From JABSSA01 sp039984715 (lineage in GTDB: Bacteria; Pseudomonadota; Alphaproteobacteria; Rhodobacterales; Rhodobacteraceae): 64,000 nucleotides of DNA. Numbering within the stretch: the stretch's first letter is position 1; every line of letters begins with the position of its first letter. Of the stretch, positions 24,807-33,678 are shown piece after piece. Under the pieces are notes generated by a model. The model was not told where the DNA came from, did no database searches, and saw nothing but the letters and a program-made list of their open reading frames with translations. The position numbers and the translations under genes are program-made. The stretch spans positions 78,727-142,726 of the forward strand of contig JBDWUA010000006.1 in the NCBI GenBank assembly GCA_039984715.1, read 5' to 3'.

Positions 24807-24852
24807 CAGTAATATTGTCGGTAATAGAGCTAAACAGTAGGTAATATTACTG
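24807..24852. promoter_or_regulatory. Lrp-type palindrome CAGTAATATT...AATATTACTG
   Basis: A perfect 10-bp inverted repeat has arms at 24807-24816 and 24843-24852, the second arm touching the ATG of the Lrp/AsnC gene at 24853. Spacing between arm centres is 36 bp, and additional GGTAAT half-sites lie between. AT-rich palindromes of this kind are typical Lrp/AsnC sites; here it could repress its own gene and control the divergent usp-agcS pair. Confidence 0.55.
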
Positions 24853-25332
24853 ATGTCTAGGGAATTGGACAAAATCGATCTCAGAATCCTTAAAGAACTG
24901 GAAACTGATGGAAGATTATCCATTGTTGAACTGGCCACTCGTGTGAATCTGACGAACACGCCCTGTTCTGAACGCGTTAAACGGTTGGAGAAATCAGGCT
25001 ATATCAGCGGGTATCGCGCGCTATTGAACAAGAACCAGTTGGGTTTTAGCCATCTGACAGTGGTTCAGGTGTCATTGGCCGCGACAGGTGATAGTTCGCT
25101 TGACCAATTCAGTGATGCTGTCCACAGCATCCAAGAAGTCGAAAGCTGCATGTTGATCGCTGGGTCGTTTGATTATTTGTTGATGGTGCGCACCCGTGAC
25201 ATTGCCCATTTTCGCAATATCCTAGGTGACAAGATCAACAAGCTTCCGGGCATTCATCAGACCAATTCCTTTGCTGTGATGGAAGTTGTCAAAGAAACCC
25301 AAAATTACAGTAGCGTTCAGGACATCGAATAA
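24853..25332 (+). CDS. Lrp/AsnC-family transcriptional regulator
   Basis: The 159-residue protein starts with the Lrp HTH (ELDKIDLRILKELETDGRLS, then LATRVNLTNTPCSERVKRLE) followed by the RAM ligand-binding domain (a beta-alpha-beta-beta-alpha-beta fold with VESCMLIAGSFDYLLMVRTR). It binds an amino acid and acts as an octamer or larger. It is divergent from usp-agcS, with a perfect palindrome in the shared spacer. Ribosome site is poor: the AGG nearest the ATG is 11 bases away, inside the palindrome, suggesting low expression. Confidence 0.9.
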   Translation: MSRELDKIDLRILKELETDGRLSIVELATRVNLTNTPCSERVKRLEKSGYISGYRALLNKNQLGFSHLTVVQVSLAATGDSSLDQFSDAVHSIQEVESCMLIAGSFDYLLMVRTRDIAHFRNILGDKINKLPGIHQTNSFAVMEVVKETQNYSSVQDIE

Positions 25333-25457
25333 GTGCTAAAACCGTTGGCATCGCGATGCTAATGGAATTTGGCATCACACGCGTCGACCAATGGTCAGTG
25401 GGTCGATCACCTGTCGAATATCCCAATCAATGTTAGACTCCGAGCAGCCAACAAACC

Positions 25458-27488
25458 CTAATAGGCGTTCATTGTCAGCAACTCATATTCCGCAACGTTG
25501 TCGTCATCCTGATTGGTTAACGTCACATGCCAGCGGACTTCGCCATACACATCTGTTCTGCGGGTTTTGTTTTTTACGGTCAGTCGAACTTTGATGCGGT
25601 CGCCCGCTGATACGGGTTTCATAAAGCGAAGATTGTCCAACCCGGTATTGGCCAGAACGGGGCCTTCGTTTGGTTCCACAAACAACCCGGCCGCAAAGGA
25701 CAGCAACAAATACCCATGCGCCACCCGCCCCGGAAAGAACGGGTTTCGTTTCGCAGCCGCGTCATCCGTATGCGCGTAAAAGGTGTCGCCGGTGAATTCG
25801 GCGAAATGTTCGATATCGTCCAACGTGACTTTGCGGGACCGTGTGTGAAGCGTTTCGCCAATGCTCAGCTTATCAAAACTGCGCGTAAACGGATGTTTTG
25901 GCGCGGATGTCTCAGGCGCACCGTCGACCCAACTGCCGGAAATGGCGCTTAAAATCTCTGGGCTGCCCTGAACGGCAGTGCGTTGCATGTAATGCGTGAC
26001 ACCACGGATACCACCCAATTCCTCGCCACCACCTGCGCGCCCCGGTCCGCCATGCACCATATGAGGCAACGGCGCCCCATGGCCAGTCGCCTCACCCATT
26101 GAGGTCCGATTGTTGAAATATAATCGTCCGTGGAACGCAGCCGCACCAAGCGTCACGTCACGCGCCGTTTGCGCATCATTTGTGATAACCGACGCGACAA
26201 GACTGCCCTGCCCTTTGTTCACCAAAGCAATTGCATGATCCAAATCGCGATACCCCATAAGGGTTGAAACGGGTCCAAATGCTTCGACTTCGTGAATGTA
26301 TTTTGCGGTATCCGGGTCCGCGCAGTGCATCAGTATCGGCGGCAAAAACGCACCCTTTTCCCGGTCGCCCTCAATAACTTCAAACGCGTCTGGATCGCCA
26401 AACACACAATCTGTTTCCTCGGATAAAATTGCGACTTTATCCAAAACATCCCCTTTTTGCGCATTTGACACCAGCGCCCCCATACGCACGCCCTTGACGC
26501 GGGGATCGCCAATGGTGACTCTGCTTAATCGGTTTGAAAGCGCTGTGATCAAGGCATCTGTATATTGCTCGGGCGCAATAATCCGACGAATGGCCGTGCA
26601 TTTTTGCCCTGCTTTCACAGTCATCTCACGACTGACTTCTTTGACAAACAGATCAAATTCCGGTGTATCCGGTCCCGCATCAGGACCAAGGATAGACGCA
26701 TTCAGACTGTCTTGTTCCGCGACAAACCGCACAGAGTTTTCCAGCAAATTCGGTGCAGATCGAAGCTTGAGCGCGGTTGCCGCAGAGCCCGTAAAGCTGA
26801 CCACGTCTTGGCATCCCAGATGATCCAACATGTTGCCCAGGCCACCAGACACCAATTGCAATGCCCCGTCCGGCAACAGACCGCTGTTCAGCATCAATCG
26901 CACACATAGTTCTGTGACATAACAGGTGCTTGTCGCGGGTTTAACAATCGCGGGAACCCCCGCCAACAATGTCGGCGCAAGCTTTTCCAGCATACCCCAC
27001 ACCGGAAAGTTAAAGGCATTGATATGTACGGCCGCACCTAGAAGAGGTGTGCAAATATGTTGCCCAAGAAAGGTTCCATTGCGGCCAAGCTGTTCAATGT
27101 CACCGTCAACATAGACATGCCCATCCGGCATTTCGCGACGCCCTTTTGAGGCAAATACAAACATGGTTCCGATCCCGCCGTCGATATCGATCAAGTGGTC
27201 GGGTTGGGTTGCGCCTGTGTTGAATGACAAATCATACAATGACTGTTTGTGCTGGTCCAAATAGGTGGCAAGCGCCTTTAGCATTTTGGCGCGGTCATGA
27301 AATGTCATTGCGCGTAACGCTGGCCCGCCAACATCGCGCGCATGTGCAAGCATCGCGGTTACATCTAACGTGTCATTCCCGGCTTCGGCTATGACTTCGC
27401 CTGTGATCGCACTTTTGATTGGCCGCGCACCTGGCCCCGGTTCAATCCACTGCCCTGCCAAATAACTTGAAACCTGTTGAATTTCCAT
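25458..27488 (-). CDS. paaZ: PaaZ, oxepin-CoA hydrolase / semialdehyde dehydrogenase
   Basis: The product is 676 residues from the ATG at 27488 behind AGGACC (an in-frame GTG lies two codons earlier). Residues about 1-525 are an aldehyde dehydrogenase with the catalytic Cys in VKAGQKCTAIRRI and the general-base Glu in VRFVAEQDSLN. Residues about 540-676 are a MaoC hydratase (GDTFYAHTDDAAAKRNPFFP, then VAHGYLLLSFAAGLF). The fused enzyme opens the oxepin-CoA ring and oxidises the semialdehyde in aerobic phenylacetate degradation. It is divergent from paaI-paaK-paaR across a short spacer with a TetR-type palindrome. Confidence 0.95.
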   Translation of the reverse strand: MEIQQVSSYLAGQWIEPGPGARPIKSAITGEVIAEAGNDTLDVTAMLAHARDVGGPALRAMTFHDRAKMLKALATYLDQHKQSLYDLSFNTGATQPDHLIDIDGGIGTMFVFASKGRREMPDGHVYVDGDIEQLGRNGTFLGQHICTPLLGAAVHINAFNFPVWGMLEKLAPTLLAGVPAIVKPATSTCYVTELCVRLMLNSGLLPDGALQLVSGGLGNMLDHLGCQDVVSFTGSAATALKLRSAPNLLENSVRFVAEQDSLNASILGPDAGPDTPEFDLFVKEVSREMTVKAGQKCTAIRRIIAPEQYTDALITALSNRLSRVTIGDPRVKGVRMGALVSNAQKGDVLDKVAILSEETDCVFGDPDAFEVIEGDREKGAFLPPILMHCADPDTAKYIHEVEAFGPVSTLMGYRDLDHAIALVNKGQGSLVASVITNDAQTARDVTLGAAAFHGRLYFNNRTSMGEATGHGAPLPHMVHGGPGRAGGGEELGGIRGVTHYMQRTAVQGSPEILSAISGSWVDGAPETSAPKHPFTRSFDKLSIGETLHTRSRKVTLDDIEHFAEFTGDTFYAHTDDAAAKRNPFFPGRVAHGYLLLSFAAGLFVEPNEGPVLANTGLDNLRFMKPVSAGDRIKVRLTVKNKTRRTDVYGEVRWHVTLTNQDDDNVAEYELLTMNAY

Positions 27489-27523
27489 TTCCACGGTCCT
27501 GAATAATTTAGGCGATCAATTGA

Positions 27524-27543
27524 TTGACCAACCGGTCGGTTAA
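27524..27543. promoter_or_regulatory. Candidate PaaR operator between paaZ and paaI
   Basis: TTGACCAACCGGTCGGTTAA is a 20-bp palindrome with 16 matching positions around a central ACCGGT. It lies between the divergent paaZ and paaI starts, where a TetR-type repressor encoded two genes downstream would control both directions. The ACCGACCGGTCGGT-like core resembles TetR-type PaaR sites described in other proteobacteria. Confidence 0.6.
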
Positions 27544-27581
27544 TGTAAGATTAATTTGAGATGACTGGCAAGGTTGAATTT

Positions 27582-28025
27582 ATGACCCTTAATGCAAAGC
27601 AACGCGCACAACGCAGCGCTCAAGCCATGTGGGACAATGACAATGCGTCACCATGGTTCGGGATGGAGCTAACAAATGTCGATGAGGGTCAGGCGGAAAT
27701 GACGCTGACCGTCACGCAGAACCACACCAATGGTCACGGCATCTGCCACGGGGGTGTCACCTTTGCCCTTGCCGACAGTACATTTGCTTTTGCCTGCAAC
27801 AGCCGCAATCAAAATACTGTCGCGCAACATAATATGGTCAGTTACATCGCCCCTGCGCGCCTCGGAGATCAATTGACGGCGCGCGCGACAGAGGTGTCAT
27901 TGCAAGGTCGCACCGGCATTTATGACGTCACGGTCACCAATCAGGACGCAGTTACCATTGCTGAATTTCGCGGAGTATCTCGCGCAATCAAAGGTCAACT
28001 ATTTGACGAAACCGACGAAGCTTAA
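27582..28025 (+). CDS. paaI: PaaI, hydroxyphenylacetyl-CoA thioesterase
   Basis: The protein has 147 residues from the ATG at 27582 (AAGG nine bases upstream); an ATG at 27561 adds seven residues. It is a hotdog-fold thioesterase with the PaaI signature TQNHTNGHGICHGGVTFALA and an ADSTFAFACNS helix whose Asp is catalytic. It hydrolyses dead-end CoA thioesters formed when ring epoxidation misfires, releasing CoA. It is followed nine bases later by paaK. Confidence 0.88.
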   Translation: MTLNAKQRAQRSAQAMWDNDNASPWFGMELTNVDEGQAEMTLTVTQNHTNGHGICHGGVTFALADSTFAFACNSRNQNTVAQHNMVSYIAPARLGDQLTARATEVSLQGRTGIYDVTVTNQDAVTIAEFRGVSRAIKGQLFDETDEA

Positions 28026-28034
28026 GAGGACAAT

Positions 28035-29345
28035 ATGAAGGATCTCAGCCCCAAACCATCAGATCTGGACCCGATTGAAACGGCCTCTGTCGACGAAATA
28101 CGGGCCTTACAACTGAAACGTTTGAAATGGTCGCTTAATCACGCTTATGAAAATGTCCCCTTGTACCGCGAACGGTTTGACGCGGCAGGCGTGCATCCCG
28201 ACGATGTGCAAGACCTAAGCGATCTGGCGCGATTTCCGTTCACATACAAAGACGATCTGCGAAACAACTATCCTTTCGGGCTTTTCGCAGTCCCGCGCGA
28301 AGACATTGTCCGCATCCATGCGTCCTCGGGAACCACGGGGAAACCAACAGTAGTTGGATATACGCAAGGCGACATTGATATGTGGGCTGATATGGTGGCC
28401 CGATCCTTGCGCGCATCCGGTTTGCGACGCGGAAACATTGTGCATTGCGCTTATGGCTACGGGCTGTTCACAGGCGGGCTTGGTGCGCATTACGGCATTG
28501 AACGGCTGGGCGCGACGGTCATCCCTATGGGGGGTGGTCAAACGGAAAAGCAGATCGGGTTGATCACAGATTTCAAGCCAGACGGCATCATGGTCACACC
28601 GTCTTATATGCTGAACATTCTAGAAGCCTATCAAAAGATGGGGCGCGATCCGCGTGACAGTTCATTGTCTGTTGGTGTTTTTGGGGCGGAACCTTGGACG
28701 GATGCAATGCGCCGCGAAATCGAAGAGGCCTTTGATATGCATGCCGTTGATATTTACGGTCTGTCCGAAATTCTTGGCCCCGGTGTTGCCAATGAATGTG
28801 TCGAAACCAAAGACGGGTTGCATGTGTGGGAAGATCATTTCTTTCCCGAGGTGATCAATCCTGAAACCGGTGATGTTGTCGAAGATGGCGAGATGGGCGA
28901 ATTGGTCTTTACCACCTTGACCAAAGAAGGATTGCCAATGGTCCGCTATCGCACACGGGATTTGACTCGGCTGATGCCCGGAACGGCAAGGACCATGCGG
29001 CGGATGGAAAAGATCACAGGCCGGTCTGATGATATGATCATTTTGCGCGGTGTGAATGTCTTTCCCACACAAATCGAAGAACAGGTATTGGCGACAGATG
29101 GCTTGGCCAACCACTTTCAAATCGAACTGTCCAAACCCGAACGCTTGGACATCATGCGCGTGCATGTGGAATGTTTGCCCAATGCTGCGGACGAAACAGC
29201 GCGGGCTGCGGCGGCCAGTGCATTGACCAAACGGATTAAGGATATTGTCGGCGTCTCAACGCGCGTGGATGTGGGATCGCCCGGCACCGTTGAGCGTTCG
29301 CAAGGCAAAGCGCGCCGTGTCATCGACAACCGCCCGAAGGCTTAA
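28035..29345 (+). CDS. paaK: PaaK, phenylacetate-CoA ligase
   Basis: The 436-residue adenylate-forming enzyme has the ATP loop IHASSGTTGKPTVVGYTQGD, the DIYGLSEILGPGVANEC core and a C-terminal TGRSDDMIILRGVNVFPTQI segment with the hinge and lysine region. It activates phenylacetate to phenylacetyl-CoA, the first step of the pathway whose epoxidase (paaABCDE) is encoded downstream on the other strand. Length and motif order match the family. It lies in one rightward transcript with paaI and the TetR gene. Confidence 0.95.
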   Translation: MKDLSPKPSDLDPIETASVDEIRALQLKRLKWSLNHAYENVPLYRERFDAAGVHPDDVQDLSDLARFPFTYKDDLRNNYPFGLFAVPREDIVRIHASSGTTGKPTVVGYTQGDIDMWADMVARSLRASGLRRGNIVHCAYGYGLFTGGLGAHYGIERLGATVIPMGGGQTEKQIGLITDFKPDGIMVTPSYMLNILEAYQKMGRDPRDSSLSVGVFGAEPWTDAMRREIEEAFDMHAVDIYGLSEILGPGVANECVETKDGLHVWEDHFFPEVINPETGDVVEDGEMGELVFTTLTKEGLPMVRYRTRDLTRLMPGTARTMRRMEKITGRSDDMIILRGVNVFPTQIEEQVLATDGLANHFQIELSKPERLDIMRVHVECLPNAADETARAAAASALTKRIKDIVGVSTRVDVGSPGTVERSQGKARRVIDNRPKA

Positions 29346-29348
29346 CCC

Positions 29349-29945
29349 ATGGCGCGCACCATTGCCAAAGACCATGCGGATAAACGTAGACAAATCAGGT
29401 CATGCGCCGCGCGATTATTTGCAGAACAGGGTTTTGACGGCGCGTCGATGAATTCAGTGGCGAAGGCCTGTGGCGTGTCAAAGGCCAATATCTATCACTA
29501 CTATGACAGCAAAACCGCGCTGTTATTTGATCTGCTAGACAACCATCTGCGCGACCTGCGCGATACGGTTTTTCAATCCACAAACGCCGATAACCACCCC
29601 GAAGACCAACTGCGCGATACGATCTCGGCAGTATTGTCAGCCTATGAAGGTGCCGACAACGAACACAAGATCCAACTTAGCGCCATGTCCAGCTTGCCCA
29701 AGGACCTGCAAAACACATTGCAGGGATACCAACGTGAAATGGTGGCCGCATTGTCGTCCATCCTGTTCGCGTTGGCGCCTGACGTTTTTTACAAAAATCC
29801 AAGCAAGCTGAGGGCTACGACAATGTCTGTCTTCGGCATGTTGAATTGGCATTACATGTGGAACGCTCAAGCCACCCCTTCAGAACGCGAAGCTTATGCC
29901 ACGTTGGTCAGCAATCTAACGCTTTCGGGATTGAACGGAATTTAA
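29349..29945 (+). CDS. paaR: TetR-family regulator of phenylacetate genes (PaaR-like)
   Basis: The 198-residue protein has an N-terminal TetR HTH (RLFAEQGFDGASMNSVAKAC, GVSKANIYHYYDSKTALLFD) and a helical ligand domain. It starts four bases after paaK. TetR-type PaaR proteins repress paa genes and release on phenylacetyl-CoA. The palindrome at 27524-27543 in the paaZ-paaI spacer is its likely target. No comparable palindrome was found before paaJ, so how that operon is tied in is not visible. Confidence 0.85.
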   Translation: MARTIAKDHADKRRQIRSCAARLFAEQGFDGASMNSVAKACGVSKANIYHYYDSKTALLFDLLDNHLRDLRDTVFQSTNADNHPEDQLRDTISAVLSAYEGADNEHKIQLSAMSSLPKDLQNTLQGYQREMVAALSSILFALAPDVFYKNPSKLRATTMSVFGMLNWHYMWNAQATPSEREAYATLVSNLTLSGLNGI

Positions 29946-29949
29946 GGCG

Positions 29950-31023
29950 TTACTGGTCGTAATCGATCACCAACACATCCGAAATCGGATAGGATTGGCA
30001 CGACAAGACATAGCCTTTGGCGACTTCGTCATCTTCCAACGCGTGGTTCGCCGCCATTTCGACCTGACCTTCCAAAACACGACATCGACAGGTCGAACAC
30101 ACCCCGGCCTTGCATGCGAATGGCGCATCGATATCTTGGGCGCGCACCGCATCCAGAACGCTTGTGTTTTGATCCATTTGCAGTTTTCGCGTGGCACCAT
30201 CCAACGTAACAGACACCTCCGTTGCGCTCGTGCTTTCGCTGGCCGACTTGGAAACCGCCTTGCGCGTTAATCGCCCCGGCTGGCCGCTTGCAAACAGTTC
30301 GAACTTAATCTGGTCGTCGTTCAATCCGTGTGCGCGTAACGCACTGGCTATGCCCAACATCATTGGTTCCGGCCCGCAAATAAACGCAGTGTCGACGACC
30401 TGCACATCAATCCAGCGCCGAAACAGGTCGCCGCATTTTTCTTCGGTTACACGCCCAGTGAACAGATCAATTTCTTGCGTGTCTGTTTCGAGGACATGTA
30501 TGACGTTAAATCGTTGCAAATAGGTGTTTTTCAGATCTTCGATTTCGTCCCGGAACATGATCGAATTCACGCCGCGGTTCGCATAGACAAGGGTAAACTG
30601 TGCCCCCGGTTCGCGCGCCAATGTTGTGCGCAAAATTGACAGGATAGGCGTGATCCCCGAACCGCCAGCAAAGCAAAGATACGTCTTGCGTGCATCAGGT
30701 TCGATTGCAGTGTGGAACGCCCCCATCGGTTGCATGGCCTGCAATGTATCGCCTGCGGAAATGTTTTCGTTTGCCCAAGTTGAAAACGCGCCGCCCTCCA
30801 CGCGTTTTATTCCAACCTGCAAAACCCCATCATCCTTGCCCGCACATATCGAATAAGAACGTCGGATTTCTTCACCCTCAAAATCCTTTTTGAAGGTAAG
30901 ATACTGGCCTTGCGTAAAATCAAAAGCATCCCCCGCATCGGTCGACGGCTTCAACGTCAACACAACTGCATCGCGGATGGTCTTGTGAACATCTGTAACG
31001 GTCAGCTCATGAAATCGTGCCAT
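29950..31023 (-). CDS. paaE: PaaE, phenylacetyl-CoA epoxidase reductase
   Basis: The product is 357 residues from the ATG at 31023 (AAGGGG ribosome site). It has an FAD-binding domain (EEIRRSYSICAG, the RxYS motif), an NAD-binding domain (CFAGGSGITPILSILR) and a C-terminal plant-type 2Fe-2S ferredoxin with CKAGVCSTCRCRVLEGQ and a final Cys in VLSCQSYP. It passes electrons from NADPH to the PaaA di-iron centre. It is the last gene of the paaJABCDE operon and is convergent with the TetR gene. Confidence 0.95.
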   Translation of the reverse strand: MARFHELTVTDVHKTIRDAVVLTLKPSTDAGDAFDFTQGQYLTFKKDFEGEEIRRSYSICAGKDDGVLQVGIKRVEGGAFSTWANENISAGDTLQAMQPMGAFHTAIEPDARKTYLCFAGGSGITPILSILRTTLAREPGAQFTLVYANRGVNSIMFRDEIEDLKNTYLQRFNVIHVLETDTQEIDLFTGRVTEEKCGDLFRRWIDVQVVDTAFICGPEPMMLGIASALRAHGLNDDQIKFELFASGQPGRLTRKAVSKSASESTSATEVSVTLDGATRKLQMDQNTSVLDAVRAQDIDAPFACKAGVCSTCRCRVLEGQVEMAANHALEDDEVAKGYVLSCQSYPISDVLVIDYDQ

Positions 31024-31033
31024 TGCCCGCCCC

Positions 31034-31504
31034 TTAAATACATTTGAAGTAATCGAACGGTTCCAGACAGCTGTCGCATCGCCAATGCGCTTTGCAGGGT
31101 GTTGACCCAAATTGGCTGACACGCGTCAATGCCTTGGACCCACATTGTGGACAGCGTTCCGGCCCCCCTGCTTGGGACGGTGGTGCAATTCCGTATTCCT
31201 CAAGCTTGGCGCGTCCGTTGTCACTAAGCCAATCGGTTGTCCAAGCGGGTGCGATACGCCGTTCCAAAACCAGTTGCTCCACGCCGTTCGCACGCAAAGC
31301 GGTTTCGATGTCCAATTCGATCATGCGCGTTGCAGGACAGCCCGAATAGGTTGGCGTAACGGCCACATGCAATGTGTCACCTTTCCACTCAACCCCACGT
31401 ACGATCCCGAGATCGACGATGGATATAACCGGAATCTCTGGGTCAGGCACGGCGTCTAACCAATCCCAAACTTGTTCAATTGAGGTTTTCATCGCCCAGC
31501 CCAT
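31034..31504 (-). CDS. paaD: PaaD, epoxidase maturation protein
   Basis: The protein is 156 residues from the ATG at 31504, which shares one base with the paaC stop (TAATG); starts at 31510 or 31492 are possible. The N-terminal MIP18/DUF59-like domain (VPDPEIPVISIVDLGIVRGV, then YSGCPATRMIELDIETALRA) is followed by a zinc-ribbon-like tail (CPQCGSKALTR, CKAHWRCDSCLEPFDYFKC) with six cysteines. PaaD is needed for iron-sulfur or di-iron assembly in the multicomponent epoxidase. Confidence 0.93.
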   Translation of the reverse strand: MGWAMKTSIEQVWDWLDAVPDPEIPVISIVDLGIVRGVEWKGDTLHVAVTPTYSGCPATRMIELDIETALRANGVEQLVLERRIAPAWTTDWLSDNGRAKLEEYGIAPPSQAGGPERCPQCGSKALTRVSQFGSTPCKAHWRCDSCLEPFDYFKCI

Positions 31505-32265
31505 TACCATTTCGAATTCGGATATGCGCGTTGCAGCCATTGCATGGTTGCCAGCAAATGACCCAAATGTTCCGTATGCTGGCGACCCGTTTTTCCGCCT
31601 TTATGCGCAAAGTCCTTGTCAGGCCGGGTCAAGGTTGCTTGATCCAAAACCCGTTCGACCAAGATGTCGTATTCGGCGCGCATACTCGCGGGGTCAGGCG
31701 CGATGCCGGCTTTAAACAACACCGCGTCGACCTCATCACCTACAAACATCTCGTTCGCAAAAGGCCACAGGTATTCAAGAGCTTGGGACATTCTCTTGTG
31801 ACTTTCCGCCGACCCGTCACCCAAAGCGACAACCGTCTCAGCCGACCGTTCCAGATGATAGGCGACTTCTTTGCTGGCTTTGGCTGCAATACCGGCAATG
31901 CGCGTGTCCGTGCTGGTGATCAAATGGCCCAACTGAACAGAATGCCACGCATCAAACAAAAACTGACGCATCAGAGTCTGGCCAAAGTCGCCATTTGGCA
32001 TTTCGGTCAACAACAGGTTTCGAAAATCCCAAACATCCCGCAAAAAGGCCAGCTGATCCGCATCGCGCCCTTGGCCTTCGATGTCTGCGGCGAGGCCCAA
32101 CCACATCTGCGTTTGACCGATCAGATCAAGCGCTGTGTTGGCCAAGGCGATGTCTTCTTCCAAGACGGGCGCAACTCCGCACCATTCAGAAACACGATGT
32201 CCTAAAATCAACGTGCTGTCGCCCATGCGCAGCAGAAATTGAAACAACGCCTCGTCTTGTGTCAT
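31504..32265 (-). CDS. paaC: PaaC, epoxidase structural subunit
   Basis: The 253-residue helical protein, with an LLRMGDSTLILGHRVSEWCG start and a region MRQFLFDAWHSVQLGHLITS, is the non-catalytic ferritin-like partner of PaaA in the phenylacetyl-CoA 1,2-epoxidase. Its ATG shares a base with the paaB stop (TAATG) and its stop with the paaD start. It keeps the PaaA-PaaC heterodimer together while lacking metal ligands. Confidence 0.93.
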   Translation of the reverse strand: MTQDEALFQFLLRMGDSTLILGHRVSEWCGVAPVLEEDIALANTALDLIGQTQMWLGLAADIEGQGRDADQLAFLRDVWDFRNLLLTEMPNGDFGQTLMRQFLFDAWHSVQLGHLITSTDTRIAGIAAKASKEVAYHLERSAETVVALGDGSAESHKRMSQALEYLWPFANEMFVGDEVDAVLFKAGIAPDPASMRAEYDILVERVLDQATLTRPDKDFAHKGGKTGRQHTEHLGHLLATMQWLQRAYPNSKW

Positions 32266-32549
32266 TACATATGCCCCACTTCGTCGGGGATGTCGTAAAA
32301 CGTTGGGTGCCGATAGATTTTGGATTCGCTTGGTTCGAACATCGGACCTTTGTCTGACGGGCTGGATGCGGCGATATGCTGGGCTTGCACCACCCAGATG
32401 CTTACCCCTTCGTTGCGGCGGGTGTATACATCGCGCGCAGCAAGAATGGCCGCCGATTCATCTGCCGCATGCAACGATCCGACGTGGCGATGGCTCATCC
32501 CGTGCTGACCGCGAATGAAAACTTCAAACAGAGGTAATTCTTGGCTCAT
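32265..32549 (-). CDS. paaB: PaaB, epoxidase small subunit
   Basis: The 94-residue protein with LPLFEVFIRGQHGMSHRHVG near the start and ARDVYTRRNEGVSIWVV in the middle matches PaaB. It bridges PaaAC dimers in the epoxidase complex. Its ATG lies about 120 bases downstream of the paaA stop, and its stop overlaps paaC. Confidence 0.95.
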   Translation of the reverse strand: MSQELPLFEVFIRGQHGMSHRHVGSLHAADESAAILAARDVYTRRNEGVSIWVVQAQHIAASSPSDKGPMFEPSESKIYRHPTFYDIPDEVGHM

Positions 32550-32672
32550 AACACTGTTCCTTTGTTGCGAAACGTTAGGGATTTCAATTCAGGCACCTTT
32601 GGCATCAAGGCTTTGGGTCCAAACAGGTCTTTCAGGGCCAATCGTCAAACGGCACATGGACAAACACTGGCG

Positions 32673-33665
32673 TTATTCTGCTGCGACTTTGCGCGCACGT
32701 TTCTTTTCGGCATGGGCCATCATGCCTTCACGCACCCACGCATTGTCGTCCCACGCCTTCTGACGCGCTGTCATCCGTTCTGTGTTGCAAGGTCCGTTGC
32801 CCGCCAACACGTCATAAAATTCCTGCCAATCCGGTTCTGAAAAATCATACCCGCCCTTGTCGTCGTTCCATTTCAGGTCCGGATCGGGCACGGTCAGCCC
32901 CAAGAATTCAGCCTGCGGGACAGTCGTATCCACGAATTTCTGACGCAGTTCGTCGTTTGAATTCATCTTGATCTTCCACGCCATAGATTGCGCGGAATGA
33001 ACAGAATTTGCGTCCGAGGGACCAAACATCATTAAGCTGGGGTACCAAAACCGGTTCAGGGCGTCCTGAGCCATTTTATGCTGTGCCTCTGACCCCTTGG
33101 CCATCTTCATCATGATGTCAAAGCCTTGGCGTTGATGGAACGATTCCTCTTTGCAAATGCGCACCATCGCACGGGCATACGGACCATAGGATGTGCGTTG
33201 CAGCGGGACTTGGTTCATAATCGCCGCCCCATCCACCAGCCAACCGACAGCGCCCATATCGGCCCATGTCAACGTTGGATAATTGAAAATGGACGAATAT
33301 TTCATCCGCCCGTCTAACAGCATCTGGGTCATTTCGTCCCGGCTGACACCCAATGTTTCAGCTGCGCAATACAGATACAGCCCGTGCCCCGCCTCATCTT
33401 GTACTTTGGCCAAAAGGATGGCCTTGCGTTCAAGGGTTGGGGCGCGTGTGATCCAATTCCCTTCTGGCAGCTGACCCACAATTTCGGAATGTGCGTGCTG
33501 GCCAATCTGTCGGATCAGGTTTTTGCGATATCCGTCAGGCATCCAATCACGGGGTTCGATCTTAATGTCTGCATCGACCTTGTCCTGAAAATTTCGTTCG
33601 TCCTCGGACATCTCGTCGCGCGATTTGACACCTTTGCCTGTCGACTTGATCATTTGAGCGTACAT
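32673..33665 (-). CDS. paaA: PaaA, phenylacetyl-CoA epoxidase catalytic subunit
   Basis: The product is 330 residues from the ATG at 33665 (GAGGAGA ribosome site, and the normal PaaA length); a longer frame to 33836 runs into the thiolase gene. The ferritin-like di-iron core is visible in ILLAKVQDEAGHGLYLYCAA (E-x-x-H) and KEESFHQRQGFDIMMKMAKG (second E-x-x-H). PaaA inserts an oxygen atom into the aromatic ring of phenylacetyl-CoA, the central step of the pathway. Confidence 0.96.
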   Translation of the reverse strand: MYAQMIKSTGKGVKSRDEMSEDERNFQDKVDADIKIEPRDWMPDGYRKNLIRQIGQHAHSEIVGQLPEGNWITRAPTLERKAILLAKVQDEAGHGLYLYCAAETLGVSRDEMTQMLLDGRMKYSSIFNYPTLTWADMGAVGWLVDGAAIMNQVPLQRTSYGPYARAMVRICKEESFHQRQGFDIMMKMAKGSEAQHKMAQDALNRFWYPSLMMFGPSDANSVHSAQSMAWKIKMNSNDELRQKFVDTTVPQAEFLGLTVPDPDLKWNDDKGGYDFSEPDWQEFYDVLAGNGPCNTERMTARQKAWDDNAWVREGMMAHAEKKRARKVAAE

Positions 33666-33678
33666 AAGATGTTCTCCT

